From Telluribacter humicola (GTDB taxonomy: Bacteria > Bacteroidota > Bacteroidia > Cytophagales > Spirosomataceae): 64,000 bases of DNA. Below the pieces are notes generated by a model. It saw nothing but the letters and a program-made list of their open reading frames with translations, was not told where the DNA came from and ran no database searches. Within the stretch, counting starts at the first letter, position 1. Each line of letters begins with the position of its first letter. Made by a program: the position numbers and the translations under genes. Below, piece by piece: positions 19,116-28,422 of the stretch. The DNA lies in NCBI RefSeq assembly GCF_017355935.1, contig NZ_JAFIQT010000003.1:255450-319449 (forward strand). The letters are read 5' to 3'.

Positions 19116-19850
19116 ATGAAAATCATTGAAACCAGTAATATCTCCAAGCGCTATGTGATGGGAACGGAGGTAATCGAAGCCCTCAAGTCCGTAAGTATAG
19201 CAGTCAGTAAAGGAGAGTATGTGGCCTTCATGGGACCATCCGGCTCGGGCAAATCTACCCTGATGAATATCATTGGCTGCCTCGATACCCCTACCTCAGG
19301 CCGCTACATTCTGAACAGTAAGGATGTGAGCGATATGAGCGAAAACGAGTTGGCCGAGATCCGCAACAAGGAGATTGGCTTTGTGTTCCAGACCTTTAAC
19401 CTGCTCCCACGCATGTCGTCGCTGGAAAACGTGGCTCTGCCGCTCATCTACGCTGGCTACAATAAGGCCGAACGTACCGAAAAAGCCATGCTGGCCCTGC
19501 GGAATGTAGGCCTTGACAATCGCGCCGGCCATAAGCCCAATGAGCTATCGGGGGGACAGCGGCAACGCGTGGCCATAGCCCGGGCCCTGGTCAATGATCC
19601 GAGTATATTACTGGCTGATGAACCTACCGGTAACCTGGATACCAAGACGTCCTACGAAATCATGGACCTCTTTGACCAGCTCCATAGCAAGGGCAACACC
19701 ATCGTGATGGTTACACACGAAGAAGATATAGCCCGCTACGCGCACCGCATCATCCGTCTGCGTGATGGTCTTATTGAGTCTGATACCATCAATCCTACTC
19801 CTACAAAGGTGGAGCATCTGGCCAAAGAAACCCGCGAACAAGATCACTAG
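19116..19850 (+). CDS. ABC transporter ATP-binding protein (LolD/MacB type)
   Basis: The start at 19116 gives [20 protein letters not shown], the usual beginning for this class; an upstream in-frame TTG would add ten residues. Walker A is [12 protein letters not shown], the Q-loop [13 protein letters not shown], the signature [15 protein letters not shown], Walker [13 protein letters not shown] and the H-loop VTHEEDIA. The NLLPRMS and [11 protein letters not shown] wording is that of the MacB/LolD/FtsE group, which drives lipoprotein release or export. No permease gene is adjacent, so the partner is encoded elsewhere. Confidence 0.93.
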   Translation: MKIIETSNISKRYVMGTEVIEALKSVSIAVSKGEYVAFMGPSGSGKSTLMNIIGCLDTPTSGRYILNSKDVSDMSENELAEIRNKEIGFVFQTFNLLPRMSSLENVALPLIYAGYNKAERTEKAMLALRNVGLDNRAGHKPNELSGGQRQRVAIARALVNDPSILLADEPTGNLDTKTSYEIMDLFDQLHSKGNTIVMVTHEEDIARYAHRIIRLRDGLIESDTINPTPTKVEHLAKETREQDH

Positions 19851-19895
19851 CAACTCTTGTTCATAAACTTAGCCGTATCAAAACCTGTTTTCTTC

Positions 19896-19930
19896 AAAAT
19901 CTTCCGAACTTTGCCCGGAAGATTTTTTGT
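19896..19930 (+). terminator. Terminator after the ABC ATPase gene
   Basis: An 11-bp stem AAAATCTTCCG / CGGAAGATTTT (19896-19906 / 19916-19926) with a 9-nt loop, followed by TTGTTTTGTTT. Confidence 0.8.
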
Positions 19931-19993
19931 TTTGTTTGAATCTGCCACCGTACATCCGGGTCGGCCTCTCTCTTTATTATTTATTAATAGTTT

Positions 19994-20716
19994 ATGAAAA
20001 TCAATTTTTCGGATATAATACTCTTCGAAAACGACGACTTCCTGCTTGTCAACAAACCACCTCACCTGGCTACTCTAGACGAACGTACCGCCGACCGGGG
20101 CGGCAGTGTACTTCGCCTGGCCAAAGAGTACCACCCCGACCTGCAGGCGGCCCACCGGCTCGATAAGGAAACCTCCGGCGTGCTGGCCTTTGCCAAGCAC
20201 CCCGAAGCCTACCGGCACCTGTCGATGCAGTTTGAGCACCGCGAGGTGACCAAGCGCTACCATGCCGTTGCCAACGGTATCCACGACCTGGACAGCATCT
20301 CAGTATACCTGCCCATACTACCCCTGAAAAACGGTACTGCCGTGAAGATTGATAAGATTAACGGTAAGGTAGCCGAAACTATCTTTAACACCCTAAAGGT
20401 ATACCGGGGCTATACGCTGGTGGAGTGTATTCCTATTACCGGCCGTATGCACCAGATCCGTATCCACCTGTCGTGTCTGAACGCGTCTATCGTCAACGAT
20501 CCGCAGTACGGTGGGAAGCCTATCTACCTGTCAAGCATAAAGCGTAAATTCAACCTGAAGAAAGAGACCGAAGAGCAGCCTCTTATCCAAAGGGTAGCGC
20601 TGCACGCTTATTCCCTTTCGTTCGCGCTAATGGATGGTGAACCCGTACGGATTGAGGCTCCGTACCCAAAGGACTTTGACGTGTTGGTAAAACAGCTGGA
20701 TAAATTCGGGGTATAA
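19994..20716 (+). CDS. RluA-family RNA pseudouridine synthase
   Basis: The 240-aa catalytic domain has no S4 domain. The catalytic Asp lies in AAHRLDKETSGVLAFAK; KRYHAVANG and GRMHQIRIHLSCL are the other RluA blocks. The enzyme would convert specific uridines of rRNA or tRNA to pseudouridine. The start puts the standard EDDFLLVNKPPHLATL-type motif near residue 15. The target is not deducible. Confidence 0.92.
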   Translation: MKINFSDIILFENDDFLLVNKPPHLATLDERTADRGGSVLRLAKEYHPDLQAAHRLDKETSGVLAFAKHPEAYRHLSMQFEHREVTKRYHAVANGIHDLDSISVYLPILPLKNGTAVKIDKINGKVAETIFNTLKVYRGYTLVECIPITGRMHQIRIHLSCLNASIVNDPQYGGKPIYLSSIKRKFNLKKETEEQPLIQRVALHAYSLSFALMDGEPVRIEAPYPKDFDVLVKQLDKFGV

Positions 20717-20755
20717 CCAAGAAGAGCGGGGCCAGGCCCCGCTCTTCTTGGTTAT
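20713..20755. terminator. Long hairpin between convergent genes
   Basis: A perfect 20-bp inverted repeat (20713-20732 / 20736-20755, core AAGAAGAGCGGGGC) with a 3-nt loop includes the rluA-type stop codon. It serves both strands, although T-runs are weak. Confidence 0.75.
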
Positions 20756-20768
20756 ACTCATAGCTATA

Positions 20769-21434
20769 TTATGCAAATCCAAAGGCAGCAATAGCGTATA
20801 TAGCCAGCAGAAGGAAAAGAATTACAGCACTGCCAAAGATAAGGCCGAGCAGAGCAGCCGCCTTGGACGACCGGGGTGATTCTCCTTTTCTTATCTGACT
20901 TAATCCTACAATACCTAGTATCAGTCCTGCTATACCAAATAGTATGGCTATACCAGGTACAATTCCAGTAATTAACATGACTAGTCCCAGCGCGCCAAAT
21001 ATCAGGGATAGACGAGGTACCGTTTTAGACTGTCCGTCAGCCTTTGCTTCTCTGGGTGCTGTGGCTTTACTTATTTTCTTTTCCAGCTTTCCGGCGAGCA
21101 TCCGCTCCTTCCAGCTTAACTTCGCAGGTGCCGTTTCAACCTTATGGACCTCCTTGATGGCCTCAACAGGAATAGCGGCGGAAGCATTATCAAAGGCAAT
21201 CACTGATTCCACACCTTCGACAGCCGAAGCCACGGCCACGTCACCTGGTATAACTGAAACCTCTTCCACGGTACCTACTGGTTGTGTTGCCGACGCCGTG
21301 CTTGATGAAGGTTGAATCTGCTTTTTGCTCTTATAGCTCTCAAACTGAGGTTTACTCATCTGAGGATACTGGTGCTTTTGGCAAGCAGAAATGATACTGA
21401 TTAGAACGAGGAGTAGTAGAGTTGTTTGCTTCAT
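20769..21434 (-). CDS. Lipoprotein with two C-terminal membrane helices (paralogue 1)
   Basis: The 221-aa protein begins with a lipoprotein signal whose lipobox is ISAC, followed by the motif QKHQYPQMSKPQFESYK. The middle (about 40-145) is low-complexity and Ala/Val/Lys-rich. The last 75 residues hold two or three hydrophobic segments with a GLSQIRKGESPRSSKAAALLG loop, like the DUF4190 membrane module. The next gene is a paralogue with the same order of parts. Function unknown. A protein both lipidated and membrane-spanning is unusual. Confidence 0.75.
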   Translation of the reverse strand: MKQTTLLLLVLISIISACQKHQYPQMSKPQFESYKSKKQIQPSSSTASATQPVGTVEEVSVIPGDVAVASAVEGVESVIAFDNASAAIPVEAIKEVHKVETAPAKLSWKERMLAGKLEKKISKATAPREAKADGQSKTVPRLSLIFGALGLVMLITGIVPGIAILFGIAGLILGIVGLSQIRKGESPRSSKAAALLGLIFGSAVILFLLLAIYAIAAFGFA

Positions 21435-21514
21435 GACAAAAAGTTAAATAAAAATAAGAGGTTATAGGATAATCATTAAATGGTTACATACCCTATTCAT
21501 AACACCTAGAGCAA

Positions 21515-22186
21515 TTAAGATGCCGCATAGGCAATGAAGAAGGTCAGATAAAAAAGAAAAATAAGGACCAGTATACTATTAAATAATAAGCCCACCAATG
21601 CCCATCCTTTCGACGAGTGCGCGATCTTTCCTTTCTTTACCTTCACCAGTCCCACCACACTCAGTATAAAGCCCACTATTCCTATCAATAGCGCGATGAG
21701 TTTTATTCCTGCAATGAATAACCCCAATCCTATAATCCCCAAAATAAGTGATAGTACGGAACCTACCTGGGGAGTATTGCTCGTCTTTGCCCTTACGCTG
21801 TTTGATTTTACAGAGTAGTTCAGCTTCTCTTCAACCACTCTGGGTATGAGTCGTTCTTTTCGGACTGAAGGCTTATGAGCTGTGTAATATTTACTATCAG
21901 GCGCAGCAGGAATGCTTCTTTCGGCAAATCTCTCTCCTGCCAATGTTACTATGCCTTCATCGGTAGAAGCCATGATTGGATCAGCTACCACAACGGAGGA
22001 TGTAGCCACGGGATCCGCTACCACGGGAACTGCTACTGTAGTAGGCTGCTCGTCTGCCGAAGACGGATTATTACTTCTACCTGGTTGATAACTCCAAAAC
22101 TGAGGCTTACTGAACATAGGGTACTGAGGCCTCTGACAGGCAGAGAAAATTCCCATGAGAACAATGAAGAACCGTAATCTGTGCAT
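21515..22186 (-). CDS. Lipoprotein with two C-terminal membrane helices (paralogue 2)
   Basis: The 223-aa protein is a paralogue of its downstream neighbour. The lipobox FSAC is followed by QRPQYPMFSKPQFWSYQ; shared core YP..SKPQF.SY. A variable Pro/Ser/Val-rich middle leads to two or three hydrophobic helices with GLVKVKKGKIAHSSKGWALVG between them. The middle regions hardly match while both ends do, so the ends are under selection. An 80-bp gap suggests one transcript. Function unknown. Confidence 0.75.
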   Translation of the reverse strand: MHRLRFFIVLMGIFSACQRPQYPMFSKPQFWSYQPGRSNNPSSADEQPTTVAVPVVADPVATSSVVVADPIMASTDEGIVTLAGERFAERSIPAAPDSKYYTAHKPSVRKERLIPRVVEEKLNYSVKSNSVRAKTSNTPQVGSVLSLILGIIGLGLFIAGIKLIALLIGIVGFILSVVGLVKVKKGKIAHSSKGWALVGLLFNSILVLIFLFYLTFFIAYAAS

Positions 22187-22231
22187 GTTGAGTAGGTATA
22201 AACAGGTCCAGGGAGCTTGTCCTGTTTATAC

Positions 22232-22260
22232 AAAAAAAGCGTGAGGCCAGGCCTCACGCT
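22232..22260 (-). terminator. Terminator of the beta-barrel protein gene
   Basis: AGCGTGAGGC / GCCTCACGCT (22239-22248 / 22251-22260). On the minus strand it runs into seven Ts, 20 nt after the stop codon of the gene at 22282. Confidence 0.85.
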
Positions 22261-22281
22261 CCTAATATATATTGCTTCAAA

Positions 22282-22779
22282 TTAGAATTTAAAGGCAACC
22301 CCAGCATGCAGGGTACTAAATCCGGAACCTAGTTCAGCAAACAGACCCAGATTAGGCTTCATGTAGTATCTGCCCCCTACGTGTGCCAGCAGAGATACAC
22401 CATTACCGTAGCCACCATAGAAGCCACCGTAATTCACACCACGGTAAGCAAGACCAAGACCAGCATATAGGTCAAATCTTTCATCAGCCATATTTAATAA
22501 TTCATTGAAGTGGTAAGAGCCACGGGCACCCACGGTAACTACCGACCAGTTGTAGCCAACATAGCTTCTGCCTGAGTATCCACCAAGTACACCTACACTG
22601 ATGGCATCATGTACACCTACTTCAAAGGATCCGCCAAGACCTATACCGCCGTAGCCATATGTACCTAAGCCAATACCTACATTTAATAATTTATCGCCTT
22701 TTTCGAACTGTGCGAATGCAGATTGAGATGCCAGGGTAAACATGGCCATTGCAACAAAAGTCAAGAAAAATTTTTTCAT
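22282..22779 (-). CDS. Outer-membrane beta-barrel protein, 165 aa
   Basis: A Sec signal peptide (MKKFFLTFVAMAMFTLASQS, cut near AFA) is followed by amphipathic strands rich in Gly/Tyr (GIGLGTYGYGGIGLGGSFEV, AGLGLAYRGVNYGGFYGG). It ends LHAGVAFKF, with a terminal Phe typical of barrels handled by BamA. The size suits an eight-stranded barrel of the OmpA/OmpX-like class (opacity-like fold). Function unknown. It has its own terminator. Confidence 0.8.
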   Translation of the reverse strand: MKKFFLTFVAMAMFTLASQSAFAQFEKGDKLLNVGIGLGTYGYGGIGLGGSFEVGVHDAISVGVLGGYSGRSYVGYNWSVVTVGARGSYHFNELLNMADERFDLYAGLGLAYRGVNYGGFYGGYGNGVSLLAHVGGRYYMKPNLGLFAELGSGFSTLHAGVAFKF

Positions 22780-23028
22780 GTGCTATTTAGAATTGTTTGG
22801 GTGATTAATTATAGAACAAAGTAAAGCTTTTTTTTTCTGTCCCTAAACAATGTAGCTTGTCAACTTAGCAAATGGTTGGTTAGAGCGTATAAAAACACGT
22901 ATGAACTGTATAAGAGCCTTCCTATTTAAGCAGTGGAACTGGCGGCAGTTTTATTCTAATGTCCGTCCACCCCTCCCATACACCCGGTTTTAGGAAGGAA
23001 CAGGTACTGTATAGTTTAGTAGAAGCAT
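22780..23028. other. Intergenic region between the beta-barrel gene and susD
   Basis: No gene is seen. A near-match -7 box on the minus strand (TTACTTTG, near 22815) could drive the beta-barrel gene. The susCD terminator lies at the right end. Confidence 0.4.
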
Positions 23029-23076
23029 AACTAAAAACCGCCCCGGCATGTGTAGTGACCGGGGCGGTTTTTAGTT
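23029..23076 (-). terminator. Terminator of the susCD operon
   Basis: A perfect 18-bp stem (23029-23046 / 23059-23076, core AAAAACCGCCCCGG) with a 12-nt loop and T-run on the minus strand, 17 nt after the susD stop. Confidence 0.9.
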
Positions 23077-23092
23077 ATTCAGTGGCTATGCA

Positions 23093-24652
23093 CTAGTTAT
23101 AACCCGGATTCTGTGGTTTCAGATTCGGGTTGTTCAGCATCTCCTGTACACCCAATGGGAACAGGAGGTGCTTCTCAGCCAGTGGCACGTTAGTATTTAG
23201 GTTCACGTGGCCCACAAAGTTGTCAAAACCCTTGGTCTTCTCGTTGAATACCTTGCGCAGACGCACCATGTCAAACCAGGTAATGCCTTCGTAAGCAAAC
23301 TCATACCAACGCTCACGCCATACAGCCTCCCGGAAAGAAGCCTGGGTAAAAGTACCCAACGCAGGAGTAGTCAACTGAGCGCGGTCACGTACTTTCTTGT
23401 ACGCGTCATATGCTTCCTGCGTAGGAGCACCTAGCTCGTTCTGTGCCTCCGCATAGATCAGTAATACTTCGGCGTAGCGGATCAGCGGTACGTTCAGGTT
23501 GTCGTTACGGGTACCGGCTACACCTTCCGCGCCGTTGGCGGTCTGGTTAAAATGCTTGAACACATAGGGAGCACCCAGCTCAAAACGGGTACCGTTACCA
23601 TTGGTAAAGTAGGTGGTATAGAACCAGCCTTCCTGATCCTTGGTACGCAGGTCGCCCGCTTCATACGAGTTGTAGAACGAAGTAGTGGGCACAGTACTAC
23701 CTGTACCACCCGGTCCGGCAAATGTTACGGGCTTAAAGTTCGGGAAGTAGTTACCCATAGGGTTACCAGCTACCGATGCGTTGTACTGGATCATGAACAG
23801 ATGCTCGACGCGGTTTTTCAGACTTTCGCGGTGTACATCCTTGTAAGTAGGGAACAGATTGATCTCCGAAGGATTCGCATTGGAATAATCAATCACCTCC
23901 TTGGCCTTGTCAGCCGCCAGCTTGTAGTGCGAGGCACCTTTGCTCAGCGGAAAGCCCGCCATGGTCAGGTATACCTTTGAAAGCAGCGCCTTTACCGCCG
24001 CCAGATTGGCCCGTCCTGATGGATCCATCCAGGGTAGTCCAGCCTCTTCGGCCGTTTTCAAATCGCTCACAATAAGATTATAAATCTCTTCCTGAGAAGC
24101 TCTGGAAGGGAAGAAATCTTCGGAAGTAGCGGTCTGCGGCTTGGTAACCAACGGCGCATCCCCCCACAGGCGAACGATATTAAAATAACTCCAGGCCCGG
24201 AGGAAACTGGCTTCACCCAGGATCTTCTTTTTCTGAGCATCAGGCATAGGCGTAATGGGCGGTACTTTTTCCAATACCATGTTGGCATTGGCCACAATGC
24301 GGTACAATCCGTTCCAGTAGTTGACGATATGCCCGGTATACCCATCGTACGAAAGCGAGTACAGGTTGTTCAGGTCTGAATTCTGAGCCGTTTCGGTAGT
24401 AGCGGTACCGGTTACTGCCTCCAGCATCTGCCAGTTAGACGAAAAGATACCGGCCCCATCTCCGTAAAACCGCAGCCCTGAGTAAGCCGCTGCGATGGCC
24501 GCCTCGGCATGGTCTGGAATATTATAGAAGCTTTCCGGCGTAAGGTTAGATGGATCCTTCTCCATCAAAAAGTCATTGCAACTGGTAGGCCCAAGCAGCA
24601 CAGCCCCACACAGGAGTATCTGACCAGCCTTTTTCAAACTATATAACTTCAT
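23093..24652 (-). CDS. SusD/RagB-family nutrient-binding outer-membrane lipoprotein
   Basis: The 519-aa lipoprotein (lipobox PTSC, followed by NDFLMEKDPSNLTPESFYN, the classical SusD N-terminus) has the TPR-like helices of the family (AEAAIAAAYSGLRFY, ASFLRAWSYFNIVRLWGDAPL). It closes with RYAEVLLIYAEAQNELG and REAVWRERWYEFAYEGITWFDMVR. It lies on the cell surface as the lid of the SusC transporter encoded 32 bp upstream. The ligand is unknown because no glycoside hydrolase or sensor gene lies nearby. Confidence 0.95.
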   Translation of the reverse strand: MKLYSLKKAGQILLCGAVLLGPTSCNDFLMEKDPSNLTPESFYNIPDHAEAAIAAAYSGLRFYGDGAGIFSSNWQMLEAVTGTATTETAQNSDLNNLYSLSYDGYTGHIVNYWNGLYRIVANANMVLEKVPPITPMPDAQKKKILGEASFLRAWSYFNIVRLWGDAPLVTKPQTATSEDFFPSRASQEEIYNLIVSDLKTAEEAGLPWMDPSGRANLAAVKALLSKVYLTMAGFPLSKGASHYKLAADKAKEVIDYSNANPSEINLFPTYKDVHRESLKNRVEHLFMIQYNASVAGNPMGNYFPNFKPVTFAGPGGTGSTVPTTSFYNSYEAGDLRTKDQEGWFYTTYFTNGNGTRFELGAPYVFKHFNQTANGAEGVAGTRNDNLNVPLIRYAEVLLIYAEAQNELGAPTQEAYDAYKKVRDRAQLTTPALGTFTQASFREAVWRERWYEFAYEGITWFDMVRLRKVFNEKTKGFDNFVGHVNLNTNVPLAEKHLLFPLGVQEMLNNPNLKPQNPGYN

Positions 24653-24684
24653 ATTGAATATTATTTAGAAAATAAATATCAAAC

Positions 24685-27600
24685 TTATAATGTAAGTTGA
24701 ATACCTCCCATGTAAATGGTTGGCCTGGGATAGCCATGCCAGAGGATACCCTGCGAGAACACGTTGCTGGCTTCGTTACCGTTGGTAGGTGTAGCCTCAG
24801 GATCGCCGTGCGGATACTTGGTCAGCAGGAAGAAGTTCTGGGCCGACACGTACACGCGCAGACGGCTCAGTCTCATGCGGGAGGTCAGCTCTGAGGGTAC
24901 GTTGTAGCCCAGCAGCAGGTTACGGCCACGAATAAAGGAGCCATCGTAAACCCAGCGGGTGTCTACATTGGTTACGTAGCCGGCGCGGGTTTCACGAATC
25001 TCGGCGATCGGTGAGCTCTGGTTTTGGGGAGTCCAGGCATCCAGTACTGACTTGTAACTGTTGGCAATGGCCTGGCGGTCTTCGCTTGGGTGCAGGGTCA
25101 GGTCGAGTACATCGTTACCGTATACATACTGCAGGTCGAGCGTCAGGTCGAAGTTGCCAAAGCGAACAGTGTTCATAACAGAACCCCAGCCCTTGGGACT
25201 ACCATTTCCGATAATAGTACGGTCGGCATCCGTAATGGCCTTGTCACCGTTCAGGTCGCGGTACTTAATATCACCTGGCAGCATGGTCAGGTTGTTACGG
25301 TAGCTCCTGAACTGAGCAGCCTCATCACGCTCGGCCTCACTCCAGACGCCATCCCGAATCAGTCCCCAGAAGGCACCTACTGGCTGACCGATGCGAATGA
25401 TACTGGTTGGGTTAGTAAAGTTAGGTCCACCCACTCCGAAGATGTCCGAAGGAGTAGCCAGCGATAGCACCTTGTTGCGGTTGAAAGAAGCATTGAAGTT
25501 AGAAGTCCAGCTGAAGTTGCTTCTTTCTATGTTAACAGTATTCAGTGATAGCTCTACACCCTGGTTCTCCATCGAGCCTATGTTCTTCCGGATTACAGCG
25601 TAACCACTGGTACGAGGTACGGGAGCATCCAGTAGCATATCGGTCGTCTTACGGTAGTAGTAATCAGCTTCGAAAGATATTCGTCCTTTCAGTAAGCCTA
25701 CCTCTACCCCTATGTCACTCTGGGCAGTTCTTTCCCAACGCAGGTTAGGGTTAGCCAGACGGTTGATACCAGTACCACCTACACGGGTGTCTCCGTATAC
25801 AGTAGCGTAGTTGGAGCTAAGCAGTGAAAGCGACGAATATGGTGGAATCTCGGAGTTACCCGTTACGCCATAGCTGGTACGCAGTTTCAGGTTTGAGATC
25901 AGGTTATTTCCTTTCAGGAAGTCTTCCTCGGATACTTTCCAGGCCAGAGCCGCCGATGGGAAGAAAGAGAACTTGTGGTTTTCTCCAAACTTAGACGATC
26001 CGTCGGCCCGTCCGGTCACAGTCACCAGGTACTTGTCTCTCAGGCTATAGTTAATACGGCCAAAGTACGAGTTAAAGGCAAACCGTGAAGCACCCGATCC
26101 AACCTGAGGGTTAGTGGCACCAGCACCCAGGTTATCAAAGCCAAAGTAGTCCGTGGCAAAGTTCTGGATGTAGGCTCGCATAGCAGTAGATCTGGTTTCC
26201 TGCCACGAAATACCTGCCAAACCCGTAAAAGCGTGGATACCATTAAAGGTTTTGTTGTAGGTCAGGTAATTCTCCAGCGACCAGAACATTTGCTTGTTAA
26301 ATACTTTCTCCGCTGTACCAAACTGTGATATAGCCAACGTACGGGTACTCGACTGGTTTATTTCCTGATTTATTGCATTTACACCCAATACGGTGCGCAT
26401 TTCCAGGCCTGGAGCCAGCGTGAGGTTCGTGTACAAGCTTCCCAGGGTAGTTTGGGTACCTATGATATACTTCCGGCCCATCAGGCGGTGTATCGAGCTC
26501 ATAGTACCTTCAGCCTGTGGGTAATCCCGGTTATTAGCAAAAGTACCGTCGGCATAACGTACCGGTAGGAACGGGAAGTCCTCTACGATCTGACGCGATA
26601 CGGCATCATTAATGTCCGACAGGTTTTCGGTCTGGTGGTTGTAGCTCAGGGTAGCACCTATTTTCAGCCATTTCTTCACCTGGTCGTCGATGCTGAACCG
26701 GGTGGCGTAGCGGGTCTGGTAGGTAGTCTTGATCAATCCCTGCTCGTCGCGGTAGTTTAGAGACAGGGCGTAGGTAGTACGGTCATTACCCCCGCTAATA
26801 CCCAGTTGGTGGTTCTGCGAAACCCGGTTCTGAGTAGCTTCTTCAAACCAGTCTGTATCGTGCAGCGGGTTAAGATTCGCATCAAAAACACCTGGGAACT
26901 TAGCAGCATAATCTCTTCTGCGCTTGACAGGGTCCAGGTTAGCGTACTTACCCGATGCCCAGCCGGCCGGATCATACTTGGCGATATTGGCATAAGCCAG
27001 ATCCTCCACCTGCAGATACTCCTTCGCATTCAGTACCTGAGGCCGCTTGGGACCAATGGTAGGCACGCTCAGGTCAGTGCTGTATGTTACCTGTCCTTCA
27101 CCCGCTCTTCCTTTCTTGGTAGTTACCAGAATTACTCCGTTTGCACCACGGGCACCGTAGATGGCCGTTGAGGAAGCATCTTTCAGTACCTCTACCGATA
27201 CGATATCGTTGGGGTTGATGTAATCAATGGGAGAGCTATACTGGGCGAGGTTAGCCTGAGGAAGCATTACTCCGTCTACTACGTATAGCGGGTTATTAGA
27301 GGAGTTGATGGAGCTGAAACCGCGAATACGTACGTTGGTTCTACCACCCGGGCGACCGGAGTTGGTATTAACCTGCACACCGGGCAGACGACCGGCCAGC
27401 ATCTGGTTCAAAGAAGGAGCCGGACGCTCTTTCAACTCGGCTTCTTTTACTGAACCCACCGCTCCGGTCAGGTCTGACTTACGGGCCGTTCCGTAACCGA
27501 TTACTACCACTTCATTCAGTACTCTGGTATCCGCTTCGATGGCTACATCGATGGTGCTGCGGTTGCCTACCGGTACTTCCTGGCTTGTGTAACCCACAAA

Positions 27601-27912
27601 GCTGAAAACCAGAACGCCTCCGTTGTCGGGTACCGATATCGTATAGTTACCGCTTCCGTCTGTAGTGGTTCCCATGTTTGTACCTTTCACAACCACGTTC
27701 ACACCTGGCAGGCCCTCTCCGCTCGTCTTATCGGTCACTTTACCTTTTACGGTTCTCTCAATGGCAGTGGCACTTTTTACCACTACGTGCGATGCGTCAA
27801 TGGTATTGGCTTGTGCCCCAATAGGACCAGCCAATACCAACAGGATTGGCAGACTCTTATAGAATACATTCCGCGGTCGGAACATATATAGTGAGGTAGA
27901 TTTTTTTTTCAT
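24685..27912 (-). CDS. SusC/RagA-family TonB-linked outer-membrane transporter
   Basis: The 1075-aa TonB-dependent transporter has, in order, a signal peptide, a carboxypeptidase-regulatory-like domain (VKGKVTDKTSGEGLPGVNVVVKG, about 57-130), the SusC-specific box EVVVIGYGTARKSDLTGAV, a plug domain (APSLNQMLAGRLPGVQV ... IYGARGANGVILVTTKKG) and a barrel of about 22 strands ending PRPTIYMGGIQLTL. No N-terminal FecR/STN domain is visible, so direct anti-sigma signalling is unlikely. With SusD it imports an oligomeric nutrient using TonB energy. Confidence 0.97.
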   Translation of the reverse strand: MKKKSTSLYMFRPRNVFYKSLPILLVLAGPIGAQANTIDASHVVVKSATAIERTVKGKVTDKTSGEGLPGVNVVVKGTNMGTTTDGSGNYTISVPDNGGVLVFSFVGYTSQEVPVGNRSTIDVAIEADTRVLNEVVVIGYGTARKSDLTGAVGSVKEAELKERPAPSLNQMLAGRLPGVQVNTNSGRPGGRTNVRIRGFSSINSSNNPLYVVDGVMLPQANLAQYSSPIDYINPNDIVSVEVLKDASSTAIYGARGANGVILVTTKKGRAGEGQVTYSTDLSVPTIGPKRPQVLNAKEYLQVEDLAYANIAKYDPAGWASGKYANLDPVKRRRDYAAKFPGVFDANLNPLHDTDWFEEATQNRVSQNHQLGISGGNDRTTYALSLNYRDEQGLIKTTYQTRYATRFSIDDQVKKWLKIGATLSYNHQTENLSDINDAVSRQIVEDFPFLPVRYADGTFANNRDYPQAEGTMSSIHRLMGRKYIIGTQTTLGSLYTNLTLAPGLEMRTVLGVNAINQEINQSSTRTLAISQFGTAEKVFNKQMFWSLENYLTYNKTFNGIHAFTGLAGISWQETRSTAMRAYIQNFATDYFGFDNLGAGATNPQVGSGASRFAFNSYFGRINYSLRDKYLVTVTGRADGSSKFGENHKFSFFPSAALAWKVSEEDFLKGNNLISNLKLRTSYGVTGNSEIPPYSSLSLLSSNYATVYGDTRVGGTGINRLANPNLRWERTAQSDIGVEVGLLKGRISFEADYYYRKTTDMLLDAPVPRTSGYAVIRKNIGSMENQGVELSLNTVNIERSNFSWTSNFNASFNRNKVLSLATPSDIFGVGGPNFTNPTSIIRIGQPVGAFWGLIRDGVWSEAERDEAAQFRSYRNNLTMLPGDIKYRDLNGDKAITDADRTIIGNGSPKGWGSVMNTVRFGNFDLTLDLQYVYGNDVLDLTLHPSEDRQAIANSYKSVLDAWTPQNQSSPIAEIRETRAGYVTNVDTRWVYDGSFIRGRNLLLGYNVPSELTSRMRLSRLRVYVSAQNFFLLTKYPHGDPEATPTNGNEASNVFSQGILWHGYPRPTIYMGGIQLTL

Positions 27913-28326
27913 TGGTTAAGTCTAAGTTGAAATTTTGTCTGCATACTCTTCATATACAGATTGGAGAGAAGCGGTTGATTCAGAAAGAAGGTTTTGTCAT
28001 ATCATTATTGATTAGGTTAAACATATATTCTTCAGATGTACTTATCAGGATTGTGTCCGTAACATACCAGTAGTATACAGTTGTGAGGCTATCATTGATT
28101 AACTTAAGAAAACATAAGTGTACTCCGGTTACCTATTATTGGTTACAACTCTGATGAATCGGTAGTACTATTAAATCAAAATTTAGACCTTTATACTCTT
28201 CTAAAATAAAATTTTTTAAAAAGATTTATTTACCGGCATATCTTCAACTTCTGGCGCCTTGTTGGTAAGTATTGGATAACCCCAGATATAGGCCTGAAGC
28301 GAAGCAGAACAGTATGTCGAACACAT
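27913..28326. other. Upstream region of susC
   Basis: About 410 bp of AT-rich DNA with no gene. I could not find a full TTG-N20-TAnnTTTG promoter on the minus strand; control by an alternative sigma factor is possible but not shown. Confidence 0.4.
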
Positions 28327-28359
28327 AAAAAAAGCCCGGTTGCAAGTATGCAACCGGGC
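28327..28359 (-). terminator. Terminator of msrA
   Basis: An 11-bp stem GCCCGGTTGCA / TGCAACCGGGC (28334-28344 / 28349-28359) with a 4-nt loop, followed on the minus strand by seven Ts. Confidence 0.88.
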
Positions 28360-28422
28360 ACCTGTATTTAGCGCTACTATCTATCTGGTACAGGTAGGAG
28401 CAGCGCTGAATATCCTATCAAA

